DNA of 64,000 nucleotides from Flavobacteriales bacterium 33_180_T64 (GTDB taxonomy: Bacteria > Bacteroidota > Bacteroidia > Flavobacteriales > Flavobacteriaceae): the NCBI GenBank assembly GCA_002162685.1, contig MAAQ01000020.1, forward strand, positions 358,764 through 422,763, given 5' to 3'. A model generated the notes under the pieces. It saw nothing but the letters and a program-made list of their open reading frames with translations, searched no databases and had not been told where the DNA came from. This document shows, one piece after another, positions 23,801-32,519 of the stretch. Both the position numbers and the translations under genes were made by a program. Each line of letters begins with the position of its first letter. Positions within the stretch are counted from its first letter, which is position 1.

Positions 23801-26226
23801 TCGACAAAAGCATTGGAGAACACTTCAGCATCACCTGCATTAAATAAATTTACAACTAGCTTATCTATATATGGGTGTTGTGCTAAATAATTTTTTATGT
23901 GACGAATGACTAACTTTAGGCTTAAATCAGTTTCAACATAGTTGTCTTTGGTAATATTAAATAATAGCCTTAAATAGTGCTGTAATTGTCTAGATATAGA
24001 GGTCATTCCATTTTTTGATTCCTGAGAAATCGTGCTCAAATAAAGTCCCCAACCGAATGATAATTCACCGCTATAATTATATGCTTTTTGCGAATTTGGC
24101 TCAATTAATACTAATTGATTATTTTCTGGAGATAGATTACCTATAAATAAATCTTCAAGATGTTGTGACCAAGCTTCTTTATGACCTGAAAATTCTTTGG
24201 TTTGCCTTTCCCAGTTTTCAAATACTTCAATAAGCTGAATAGTCCAAGCAAGTCTAAGCGGATGTAATGGCGATATTAATAAGGCTTCAACTTTACTGCC
24301 ATCAGGCAATTTGCTTTTAACCCTAGCTACATCAATCATTTGAAGGTCTATCAAAAACTCTTTTAGCTTAGTCTTTTCCTCTAGGTCAATTTCATTAGAT
24401 TCTAGTTGTATTTTTAACTTAGTCGTCCATTTTGTGTAGCTATCAACGTATTTTTTAATTTCTTCCTTAAAAACAAATATGTTTGACGTTTCAAATATCC
24501 CATCTCCATTTTCATTAGAATTTATGATAGCATCAAAAACTTCTTTTCTATGTTTCAATAATGACTTGGGAGCTATCTCATTAACTTCACTTTTTACGAA
24601 TTCAAGCATTTCGAATCCTATGGCTAATTTATTACTCTTTAATTGAGATTTGACATAACCCAGACTATCAGAGTTTTGTAAAAATTTATTTTCTATTTGC
24701 CTAAGCTTTGTAGAGATATTAATTTGATAATTATGTCTATCTGAATAATTAATATGAAAGGTAGAAGAGTGCTTCTCCTTTCCATCATTTATCCAAAGAT
24801 TTGAAGTTTCTGAAGGTTCAGGGATATGATTCTCTTCATCATTCTTTAATGCTTCAATTCGATATTTTAAAAATGCTTGTAAGACGTTATTAAGTTTGTC
24901 CTTTCTTTGATTTTCGTCTCTATCAATTACATCTTCAATCACATAATCAAAATCATCTGAATCACAGGTCAATTTATAAGGAAAGGCATTTTTTTGAGTG
25001 TCAGGATCATTTTTTTTAGCTTGTTCCCAAGCTTTTTGAATTTTAACATCTCTAAACTCGTCGTCTGCATTAAGCATATTTCCGTGCTCGTCCTCAGCTA
25101 GAACCTTAAGAAAATAAGAACCTTCTTCTATAATATTAGGATTAAGTTCTAATGTAACATCTCTATATGGTCTGTTAGAGTTTGAGTTTTTAACTTTTCT
25201 TAAAACTGTAATTTCTTCACCATTACTGCCATTTACAGCCATCAAAATAATTCTAAAGAATTTCAAGTCCTTGATGTCTTTAGGGTTAGGATTGGTGCGG
25301 AAACGAACTTTCAATTTGGCAATTTTACCTTCTTGAGCGTATAAAACGTTTGTTCCTTCTTCAACTTTTAAATCAGTAGATTTTACTTCCTCAGTAATTA
25401 GTTTAATGTGAGTAAAATCTAAATCAGGTATTGGCCAATTACTGAAATTTAAGTTACTGTAACCATCATTTATTGACTCACAAATGTCTTGAGCATTTTT
25501 TGCATCCTTTTCTTTTTTTAGAAAATCTACAATATCTTTTTGAATGGAGTCGTTTTCTAACCTTAAATCTGCAATACGGTCATAAAGTGGTTTGTTAAAA
25601 GCAGATAATAAGGCAACACTTTCTCTATTGAAATTAAGTCTAGACCTTATTTTTTCTTTTTGACTCAATAATATATTATCAGGAATTAGTGATAAATGAA
25701 ATAAGTTATTTCCAATCGAATCAATATCATACTGATCCTCGGAAATTGCAATCAGATAATCAATTATTTCAGAATTAATGGGATCTAAGTAATCTATGAT
25801 ATCAGTAGATATTAATTCATAGATGTCATCTGGAATTTCGTTTCTTAATGAAGCTACTAATTCGAATTCTATGCCTTCTAATGAAATTTCTTTGAAAGTT
25901 GCATTACCATATGAATCTTCCGCAGCTGTTCTACTATTAGAAGGAATTAAAATAAATAGTGGTTTATCCTGCTTATTTCTTAACTCAATTAGCTTTGTTG
26001 CAGAAATGTATCTATCATCAGATTTTTCAACTTCAGAAACAATAAATAGATCTAAGTGTTTATGTTCATCTCGTATTACATTCCATAAATATTCCAATTC
26101 TAAAACACCTAGTCCAGTAATTTTCATACAATGACCAGCAGAAGCATTTTCAAAGTCAGGTTTATGTAACTCTAGAATAAGGTTAATTATTTTTTGGTAG
26201 TATATGTTTATGGTAACTGTTTCCAT
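20806..26226 (-). CDS. mad8: Giant HerA-type ATPase with nuclease-like domain (MAD8-like)
   Basis: 1806 aa. The C-terminal 380 residues form a HerA/FtsK-type motor: Walker A GVQGGGKSYTIG (about 1443-1454), Walker B KFIVFDEAHKYMDN (about 1672-1685), then REMRHKGVSIMIASQDP as sensor region. Upstream, RADNLLVS ... ISVIEIKCRKSL (about 1143-1166) gives a D...E-x-K pattern like PD-(D/E)XK nucleases. An acidic linker (Glu/Asp/Ser-rich, about 1340-1395) joins the two. The first 1000 residues are unassigned. Role inferred: DNA translocase and effector of the defence system. Name by operon order and from memory of MADS annotation. Six nt after the 517-aa gene. Confidence 0.75.
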   Translation of the reverse strand: METVTINIYYQKIINLILELHKPDFENASAGHCMKITGLGVLELEYLWNVIRDEHKHLDLFIVSEVEKSDDRYISATKLIELRNKQDKPLFILIPSNSRTAAEDSYGNATFKEISLEGIEFELVASLRNEIPDDIYELISTDIIDYLDPINSEIIDYLIAISEDQYDIDSIGNNLFHLSLIPDNILLSQKEKIRSRLNFNRESVALLSAFNKPLYDRIADLRLENDSIQKDIVDFLKKEKDAKNAQDICESINDGYSNLNFSNWPIPDLDFTHIKLITEEVKSTDLKVEEGTNVLYAQEGKIAKLKVRFRTNPNPKDIKDLKFFRIILMAVNGSNGEEITVLRKVKNSNSNRPYRDVTLELNPNIIEEGSYFLKVLAEDEHGNMLNADDEFRDVKIQKAWEQAKKNDPDTQKNAFPYKLTCDSDDFDYVIEDVIDRDENQRKDKLNNVLQAFLKYRIEALKNDEENHIPEPSETSNLWINDGKEKHSSTFHINYSDRHNYQINISTKLRQIENKFLQNSDSLGYVKSQLKSNKLAIGFEMLEFVKSEVNEIAPKSLLKHRKEVFDAIINSNENGDGIFETSNIFVFKEEIKKYVDSYTKWTTKLKIQLESNEIDLEEKTKLKEFLIDLQMIDVARVKSKLPDGSKVEALLISPLHPLRLAWTIQLIEVFENWERQTKEFSGHKEAWSQHLEDLFIGNLSPENNQLVLIEPNSQKAYNYSGELSFGWGLYLSTISQESKNGMTSISRQLQHYLRLLFNITKDNYVETDLSLKLVIRHIKNYLAQHPYIDKLVVNLFNAGDAEVFSNAFVELEKEKAFEDINYEVRIFKGNDKIIEHGESLKALINPESNISEEAEAFSQPSRNRLFPKLRFSINNITDFLRDPSSYTSHLSFLISPFPISIELIKPSVEDRNFYLNGLITDSSVLVDENGSQIKWNRFIQGNKLSIKYDTTGANGIKLFENIQSFVSSALVSKFTASIPSTQLRLNDRDKVLLTHLHDYSDWVVTFDKNLGPQIFDQPSKDGKIPFLLDYVPGEEILGISSFLTTRPTSEVLGLLGPHFEEFNLDIHNEEDEHKIKILLEDLRAVSSSLVLQLNSTKNKAFEVIGSAFTKRVLEKKEMLEDAFLIPIDLHQNLFENLPSGSKSRADNLLVSMNPTKKEISISVIEIKCRKSLGETEKDALRLKMLDQIENTIEALRNHFDPEYNNSFDRLDREIKNKELKSLLTFYLERANRYEYLSNNAYNQYLAFMQNLDAGFSLKFKRLGLIFDFTAKERHKKTVLDNDSIFFTFGGKLIDDILDPDSDLNTKRLEESDFDKDISKAFGNKNELKPFMQKFKSKLEDQLDTEEGLDSTETDIEIELENTDSSINENLESKDSETENLVAEDINSNLVDASIAEKSSKDHIIPKYDILIGKTSPSNQFGILGESILQKKIAIDLSETNTISLFGVQGGGKSYTIGTISEMVLKQFSNINQLPSPLAGVIFHYSESMDYEPEFTSMILPNDKENELVKLKARYGADPDNIEDVIILTPKDKIEERKAEYPSIKVLPIAFNSKELNVQDWLFILGAIGNDSTYIRQLKAIMKEHRSNITIEALSESVEASELLSNSQKALARQKLSFASEYVDDSFMMRDVLKPGRLIVVDLRDEFIVKDEALGLFVIMLNIFSAVKNVNGLHFNKFIVFDEAHKYMDNKDLTGNIVTAIREMRHKGVSIMIASQDPPSLPNEIIELSSVVLLHKFNSPQWLKHIQKSITQLSTLTPADMSALTPGEGFLWATKATEKSISAKPVKVSTRPRVTKHGGGTIQATGNK

Positions 26227-26232
26227 TATTAT

Positions 26233-27786
26233 CTAATCGTTTAATTCGTAACGTGGACGTATTCTTTGTAAAATGTATGCGTCGCTTAAATCATTATAAA
26301 ATCCTATTTGGCGCAGTTTCATTTTGAATGATTCTACATTTTCTTTAAAAGCAAGGTGAGTATTAAGATCAGCTTCTTTAAAGCGTTCTTCAGAGAGGCC
26401 ATTAATAATTAGACCATATCTAGTTCTTATATTTTCCATAAGTTCTTCTATTGATAAAGTCTTAGTTGTAAATTGATCATCGGTAACATCAAGAACAAGT
26501 ATCTGCACTAGAGTTTCCAATAATCTTGTTCCCAAGACAAATCTTCTAGGATGTTTTTTGCTTCTTCCTTGAGCCATAAAACCACGCTCTGTGTTTTTTT
26601 GCGCTAGATTATCTATAAGCTGAACGTGATAACGGTATTGATAAGCGCCACGGGCTTTAACAATAAGTTCTATGTATTTATCAAAATAGGTGTCTTCATA
26701 CTTCACCATATCCTTAATAAGTTCCCTATCATCTTCTTCAAGAGAATTATAAAGGTTATCCCATTGTGTTTCAAAATAAATTTCAAAACCATTTGGCTTC
26801 TTTGCTAATGCTGAAAGTGCTTTATCTAAGTTAGAGGAATCTGTTTTTTCTAACTTGAGTCTTCTTAGGGCTGCATTCACTTGAAATGTAGCCTTAACGT
26901 AATCGTAAACACTGTTTGTAAGGTTTTCTGCATCACTACTTGCCAATTTCGCAATTTTACTTTCATTGTTATCTGTAGTGTCTATTACAATGCTCCAGTT
27001 ATCCTTTAGCTCAACAGATCCTTTTTCCACCATTTCTGGAAGCAGGTAAACTAATTTTTGAACATAAATAGATAAGTGAAACGATGTTATTGTTTTTAAA
27101 TAATCTACAACTACGTTTCTTGGTATTTTTCTCTTGTAGACAAGCAATCGTCTTACATCATCACAATAAAGTTTTGCTTGTTTCTTAAGTAAAGGTTTAA
27201 TTTTATTTAATGAAGTATTTGTATCTAGAAAACCAGGTTTAATATTTTTAATAATATGTAGCAGTCCTAAACTATCTACATCCAATCCATCTTTTATAGT
27301 TATTTTATTAGTGGTATTATCCCAACCTTCCATTAAAAAACTTTTTAAATCTTCTTTAACTTTAGGGTTAGCTCCAAGCATAAGATATACTTGATCTGCG
27401 GTATTATAATCTCTTGTATGCGCTGCATTTCTAACACGATAGCTTTCAAGATGAATTGGTCTTAAAGAAGATATTTTCTCTTTATCGAGGTTTCCTCTAA
27501 AAACCATATTTACTAAATTACTTCGCATCCATAATACAGCTGCTTCTTTATTCTCGCTGAAACCCTTTACCGCTCCATCTTCTTCTAGCTTTCCAAAAAC
27601 GCGTTGAAGTGTTTCTAGGTCTATAAATGAATTACTTCTTGCCCTTTGTCTTGGTCTAACCCCGTTATGCTTTAATAACATAAATAGGTTTACAAAAACA
27701 TTGTCAATATTTACAGCTTTGGCATCACCTGCATAGATAAGCTCATTTCTTAATACACTTTCTTCTTTATTTAATTTGATTGCCAT
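26233..27786 (-). CDS. mad7: Defence operon protein of unknown function (MAD7-like)
   Basis: 517 aa, largely helical and soluble, no catalytic motif recognised. Features: a basic N-terminal stretch (GVRPRQRARSN), a segment rich in aromatic residues around DTYFDKYIELIVKARGAYQYRYHVQLI (about 370-395), and a conserved-looking GFMAQGRSKKHPRRFVLGTRLLETLVQILVLD (about 410-440). It lies 2 nt after the kinase gene and 6 nt before the giant ATPase gene, so it is very likely a structural partner in the same complex. In MADS loci a protein of this position and size is called MAD7; that name is used on position only. Confidence 0.6.
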   Translation of the reverse strand: MAIKLNKEESVLRNELIYAGDAKAVNIDNVFVNLFMLLKHNGVRPRQRARSNSFIDLETLQRVFGKLEEDGAVKGFSENKEAAVLWMRSNLVNMVFRGNLDKEKISSLRPIHLESYRVRNAAHTRDYNTADQVYLMLGANPKVKEDLKSFLMEGWDNTTNKITIKDGLDVDSLGLLHIIKNIKPGFLDTNTSLNKIKPLLKKQAKLYCDDVRRLLVYKRKIPRNVVVDYLKTITSFHLSIYVQKLVYLLPEMVEKGSVELKDNWSIVIDTTDNNESKIAKLASSDAENLTNSVYDYVKATFQVNAALRRLKLEKTDSSNLDKALSALAKKPNGFEIYFETQWDNLYNSLEEDDRELIKDMVKYEDTYFDKYIELIVKARGAYQYRYHVQLIDNLAQKNTERGFMAQGRSKKHPRRFVLGTRLLETLVQILVLDVTDDQFTTKTLSIEELMENIRTRYGLIINGLSEERFKEADLNTHLAFKENVESFKMKLRQIGFYNDLSDAYILQRIRPRYELND

Positions 27787-27788
27787 AA

Positions 27789-30700
27789 CTATAATTGCAT
27801 TGTTTCTATGTTCAGATGATTATTTTGATCCTTGCTAATTTCATAAAATTCTATATTGTCCTTTGTTACTACCACTTTATTATAAATAAGGTTTTCTAAA
27901 AGGTTTTTGAATATAGTTAACTCAACAAATTTCCCTCTTATGTCATTGAGCGAAGGACTATAACCCTTTTGAATAAAGTATAACATCTCAAAAAGATCTA
28001 ATGAAATAACCAATTGAATATGTAACTGTTTTTTATGCCTAAAAACGAGACTATCAGGTTCATACTCCAAGTATTTCACCAAATGATCCGTACGGCTAAC
28101 AAAAAGTTCAAAATCATTAAGGTCAAAGAGTCTAAACGATTTACTAAAAGGGTCGTTAATTTCTGAAGAGCTTAGTACAAGGTGTTTTTGCCAAATATCC
28201 TCATTTTCACAGCCTTCATTCATTGAAATCGCTTGAGAAATAGACATTTTTAGTTTGTGCAACGAATCCTCAGATAGCTGGTCAAAAAGATTAGGGAGCA
28301 ACTTCTTTATTGAATCGATATTGGATGATGCTTTAAAACTTGTCCAACTAGATGGTTTGTATTCTACAATTGGTATTATCTCATAATATTCTGTACCAGG
28401 ATTAGTAATACTAATTTGTTTTATAGCAGATGATTCTTCTTGAACAATACCTTTAATTTGTTGTAAACACGCTTTTGCAAAAGTTGAGTCATCGTTAAAG
28501 TCGTGACTACTAAATTCAAGTTTATTTTGTTTAGACTCTTCATTACCAGTAACATAATTTAAAACAACATCAGAAACACTATTCTCCTTATCTACATTTA
28601 GCGCTTTGTAAAAACTTAGCAACGACTGGTAAGGCAAACGTTTTTGATAATTATTGATACTCCCTTCAAAATATTGATGTCTGACATACGTTTTTTGAAT
28701 CGTCTTAATTTTTTTAATTAGCTCATCTGTTTGTTCGTGAGCAGGCACCCAAATTTTATAATTATTAAAATCATCTATGAGATTAAATGATCTATCAGAA
28801 AATTCTAAGTAGTATCTATTAATGTGCTGACCAAAAAATAAGTCTCTATCTAAATTTGGTATTGCAACATTTCCAATATCTGTTTCACGTAATAGCTTCA
28901 CCAATCTATCGTTGTTGCCAGAGTCTTCAGAATCTGAATTTGTTAGATTGAAATAATACAATTGCCAATATTCCTCTGGCTTATTTTGGAGTTCAGTATA
29001 AACACTTTCTACTTCCTCGCAGCTATGGTCTCTAGAAAGCATAAAAGCGATATAAGATCTTAAATCTCGCATCGTTATATGTAGCTCCCTTTTTAATGCA
29101 ACAGTACGCAAGAGCCATTCCATTCTAGTAATAACTTCATCACCAGAGGCAGGGTCATTTAAGGATTCAACGTTATATTTTATGAAACATTTATTTGCTA
29201 TGGAACATCCTTCACATTTATTCCAAAGACTCTTTTTTGTTAATGTTTTAACTTGTTGTCTAAACAAACTCGGTTCCTGCTCGTCCACAGCAGTTACAGA
29301 TCTAAGGTTGAGATTTATAATCATTAAACCTTGTGGCAACTCAAAATGACCTTCTTTATAAAAATACTGGTCTATGGTGTCGTGAAGTGATTTATATTTT
29401 TCTGAAGTTTTTAAAAATTCAACAAGTCTTCCTTCATTTATTGCAATAACACGTCCTTCATTGGCATCATTAAAGTTTTTCAATCCTTCAAAAGGATTAA
29501 AAAAAGATTCTAAAACCTGATTATTAACTTTTCCATCTTCATCTTGAGAGCCATCATAGTTACTTTCAAAAGATATTCCATTCACATCAAATTCAGCTCC
29601 ATTTTTATGTCCAAACCGTTTTAAATTTTTAACAGTGGGATCATCTTCAATTTTTCTAATGAAGGCAGTTTTACCATCTCCTGCATTTCCTGTAATAATG
29701 ATGAGTTTAAATCTTGCATCAAGAATATCTGGAATTAATTTTCTATCCAGTTTTGATGGAGAATAGGTAAGTTGGTCGTAGTTTGATCCACGGTCATTAA
29801 CACGTGTTCCCCAGTTTCCAGATTTGGATTGGCTATAAAGGGAATTAATGTAATCTACGATGTCTATTCCTTCTACATCAATTTTGTGCTCTTTAAGTCT
29901 GCTTGTATTATCTTCAAAAGATTCTTTTAACGCACTATATACTCTAGAAATATTACCATCATTAAAATTGCGAGCACCACCTTTCCAGAACGTTTCATTG
30001 ATTAAAATTTCATCATCAACTTTGATGACAATTCTAAGATTATCACCAAAAGAAATTGAACTCTTATATCTTTTTATGGTATCCTTAAACTTGCCCAGAG
30101 AAGAATGAACTGTCTTACGAATTTCACTATAAGTAGACATTTCATTTAACAACTTAATACTAGTGCTGCCTTGCCTTATAAAAACTTCTGTACGGTATAG
30201 CTTACCGTCTTGGACTCCTTCGTTACTCGTTTTGTTTTCTGCCAGTAGATTATCTTCACCTATTTCTTGAAGGCTTTCCAACATTTCTTTGGCAGTAGTA
30301 AAACGAGTACTTGCATTAGTACCAATAGCTTTTAATAAAAACTCAGAAAAGTCTTCTGATATTCTTGGATTATACTCTTTTGGATTGGTTGGCGACTTAC
30401 TTATACTAGGAATCCTAAATTGTGGCCACGGATAGCTTTTTGTAACTAGTTCATATAATGTAATTCCTAACGCAAAGGTATCTGCGGAAAAATCCCAATT
30501 AATATTATGCCCATCTAATAAATCTGGTGCTAAATAGGGGTTTGTGCCTACATAAGATTTGTCATTCTCTTTTAATGAGGCTACATTAAAATCAATTAGT
30601 ACAAAGCGACCCTTATTATCCCAAATGATATTTTGTGGTTTAACATCTCTATGAAGTATAGGTTTTTCCCTTGATTGAAGATATTCTAATGCCGATAACA

Positions 30701-32519
30701 TTTCTATGGCTAACCGATAAACAGTTGAAATAGATAAGTTGGCATCCGTTTTTATATATGTACTTAAATTATCGCCATCTAAAAATTCTGTGGTGGTATA
30801 AAACTGATTTTGAGGTGTCGTTCCATTCCAACTAAATTTCACAATGTTAGGATGATCTAATTCTCTTAATGCATTGTATTCATCTAATACGGAAGCAATG
30901 TTTACACTTTCGTGAAAGAGCTTTAATGCGTAATCACGTCCTTGCAGGTCGTGTTTTGCTTTAAAAACCCTAGAGTAACCACCACGCCCTAAAATTTTAT
31001 GAATAATATAATCTCCAACTTTATCACCTTCTTTTACTTCGTAGGTGTCTGTTGCTTGGGTAGAACTAGAGGTTGAACTTTTAGTTTGTTCTTTATGCGA
31101 CAACTCTATTTTTAAAGCATCATCAATAAATGCTTCAAGATCTTCTATAGTATCAATACGTTTGTCGCTATCTGTAAGTATTGTTCTCAAACAGATTTCA
31201 TCAAGCCATTTAGGTAAAGAATTATTCTCAGCAGAAGGCAATCTATCTTTTGGTAGTTTTCCTCCTAATTTGTCTAATTCAAACGGACTTTTTATTGGCT
31301 CTTTACCAGAAAACAGCCAAGATATTAAAACACCTAAGGAATAGATGTCTGAAGCTCTAGAAGCATCTTTTGCAATAAGTTCTAAGGGATGGTATGGTGA
31401 AGCATTAGACTCACTAATTGTATGCATAACTGTATAACCATTATCATTATGGTCTGTAAAATAGGACTTCCCAAAGTTCCCTAAATACGCATAGCCATTG
31501 TTTAAAAAGATATTCTCAGGATTAATGTCTCTATGAAAAATGTTTTCTTTATGTGCAGCTTTTAAAGCACTCATAATGTTCTTGAGAATATTTACACGTT
31601 CATCTATTGTAAAGGTTTTATTTCTCGTAGCAGAACGCAATGAGTCTTCCTCCATTAAATCTGTAATCTCATAAAACAGATGGTTTTCTTCATCTATTTT
31701 AAACTCTACAGGTAGAATAAATGGATTGGATCTTATTTTTTGAAGTGCATTATACTGGTTTTTTATACTTTCTTCACGAGAGCGTAATTCTTCTGGAGAT
31801 AAACCAACTACTTGCAAAGCATATTCTTTTACACGCTTGCGTATGTTTGAAGTCACATTTTTTGGCTTCACCAGATACTCTACATAATTATCTGATTCTT
31901 GTTTTAATATTTCAACAATCTCATAACCTTGTACTTCCTTTTTTTGATCTGGAGATTTTTTGTTTTGCGCACCTATAAGAAATTGAACAATGTCATTTTG
32001 AATATCTACAATATCATCTTTTCGTTTGCCTACTTGTTCAGGAGTGGTGATATGATTAATAAGCTTATCTGATAATGTAAAAGTCATATCAGCCGCTTTC
32101 TCCCACATTATGGGCTCAAAAGAATTAGGGTAGGATAGCGAAACCATATTATCTATCCAAGCTTTACCGTATTTATAATCAGCTTCCTTAAGTTTTGAGG
32201 CTAAAATGGCAGTCTTTTGACGATTAGTTTTAAGCGGATTAGGTTTTTGCCTGTCATTTACATACCAGTAATCGTCTGCGCCTTCTATACGTCCTTTCCA
32301 GTCTTTATTCTCTACATTGTAAATAGCGTGAGGTGCAACAACAATTAAGTCATATTCCCAAAACTGAGTACGATTGTTACGCGGATTAGTAGATGCTATT
32401 TCTACATTAGGAATTAGAAAGTAATTGTCAGGAAGCTTGATTTGTAAGAAATCAAGCAAACGTTTTTCTCCAGCATTTACAACCGAATCAAAATATGGTG
32501 GTTTTATTATTTTTCCCAT
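27789..32519 (-). CDS. mad6: NERD-tandem kinase-NTPase protein (MAD6-like)
   Basis: 1576 aa. Order: NERD nuclease-related domain (1-190; Asp57 and VENKDWKG with Glu70, Lys72 keep the D...E-x-K pattern); kinase-like domain 1 (about 250-465) with HRDINPEN (329-336) but NFG in place of DFG (348-350) and no clear glycine loop, so probably a pseudokinase; kinase domain 2 (about 500-755) with GRGGYS (511-516), ALK Lys533, HRDVKPQN (623-630), DFN (643-645), APD, probably active; P-loop NTPase with GNAGDGKT (944-951) and a CX2CX5C cluster (Cys1102, 1105, 1111). Resembles PglW of Pgl/BREX type 2 and the MADS kinase. It overlaps the specificity gene by 13 nt. Confidence 0.8.
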   Translation of the reverse strand: MGKIIKPPYFDSVVNAGEKRLLDFLQIKLPDNYFLIPNVEIASTNPRNNRTQFWEYDLIVVAPHAIYNVENKDWKGRIEGADDYWYVNDRQKPNPLKTNRQKTAILASKLKEADYKYGKAWIDNMVSLSYPNSFEPIMWEKAADMTFTLSDKLINHITTPEQVGKRKDDIVDIQNDIVQFLIGAQNKKSPDQKKEVQGYEIVEILKQESDNYVEYLVKPKNVTSNIRKRVKEYALQVVGLSPEELRSREESIKNQYNALQKIRSNPFILPVEFKIDEENHLFYEITDLMEEDSLRSATRNKTFTIDERVNILKNIMSALKAAHKENIFHRDINPENIFLNNGYAYLGNFGKSYFTDHNDNGYTVMHTISESNASPYHPLELIAKDASRASDIYSLGVLISWLFSGKEPIKSPFELDKLGGKLPKDRLPSAENNSLPKWLDEICLRTILTDSDKRIDTIEDLEAFIDDALKIELSHKEQTKSSTSSSTQATDTYEVKEGDKVGDYIIHKILGRGGYSRVFKAKHDLQGRDYALKLFHESVNIASVLDEYNALRELDHPNIVKFSWNGTTPQNQFYTTTEFLDGDNLSTYIKTDANLSISTVYRLAIEMLSALEYLQSREKPILHRDVKPQNIIWDNKGRFVLIDFNVASLKENDKSYVGTNPYLAPDLLDGHNINWDFSADTFALGITLYELVTKSYPWPQFRIPSISKSPTNPKEYNPRISEDFSEFLLKAIGTNASTRFTTAKEMLESLQEIGEDNLLAENKTSNEGVQDGKLYRTEVFIRQGSTSIKLLNEMSTYSEIRKTVHSSLGKFKDTIKRYKSSISFGDNLRIVIKVDDEILINETFWKGGARNFNDGNISRVYSALKESFEDNTSRLKEHKIDVEGIDIVDYINSLYSQSKSGNWGTRVNDRGSNYDQLTYSPSKLDRKLIPDILDARFKLIIITGNAGDGKTAFIRKIEDDPTVKNLKRFGHKNGAEFDVNGISFESNYDGSQDEDGKVNNQVLESFFNPFEGLKNFNDANEGRVIAINEGRLVEFLKTSEKYKSLHDTIDQYFYKEGHFELPQGLMIINLNLRSVTAVDEQEPSLFRQQVKTLTKKSLWNKCEGCSIANKCFIKYNVESLNDPASGDEVITRMEWLLRTVALKRELHITMRDLRSYIAFMLSRDHSCEEVESVYTELQNKPEEYWQLYYFNLTNSDSEDSGNNDRLVKLLRETDIGNVAIPNLDRDLFFGQHINRYYLEFSDRSFNLIDDFNNYKIWVPAHEQTDELIKKIKTIQKTYVRHQYFEGSINNYQKRLPYQSLLSFYKALNVDKENSVSDVVLNYVTGNEESKQNKLEFSSHDFNDDSTFAKACLQQIKGIVQEESSAIKQISITNPGTEYYEIIPIVEYKPSSWTSFKASSNIDSIKKLLPNLFDQLSEDSLHKLKMSISQAISMNEGCENEDIWQKHLVLSSSEINDPFSKSFRLFDLNDFELFVSRTDHLVKYLEYEPDSLVFRHKKQLHIQLVISLDLFEMLYFIQKGYSPSLNDIRGKFVELTIFKNLLENLIYNKVVVTKDNIEFYEISKDQNNHLNIETMQL

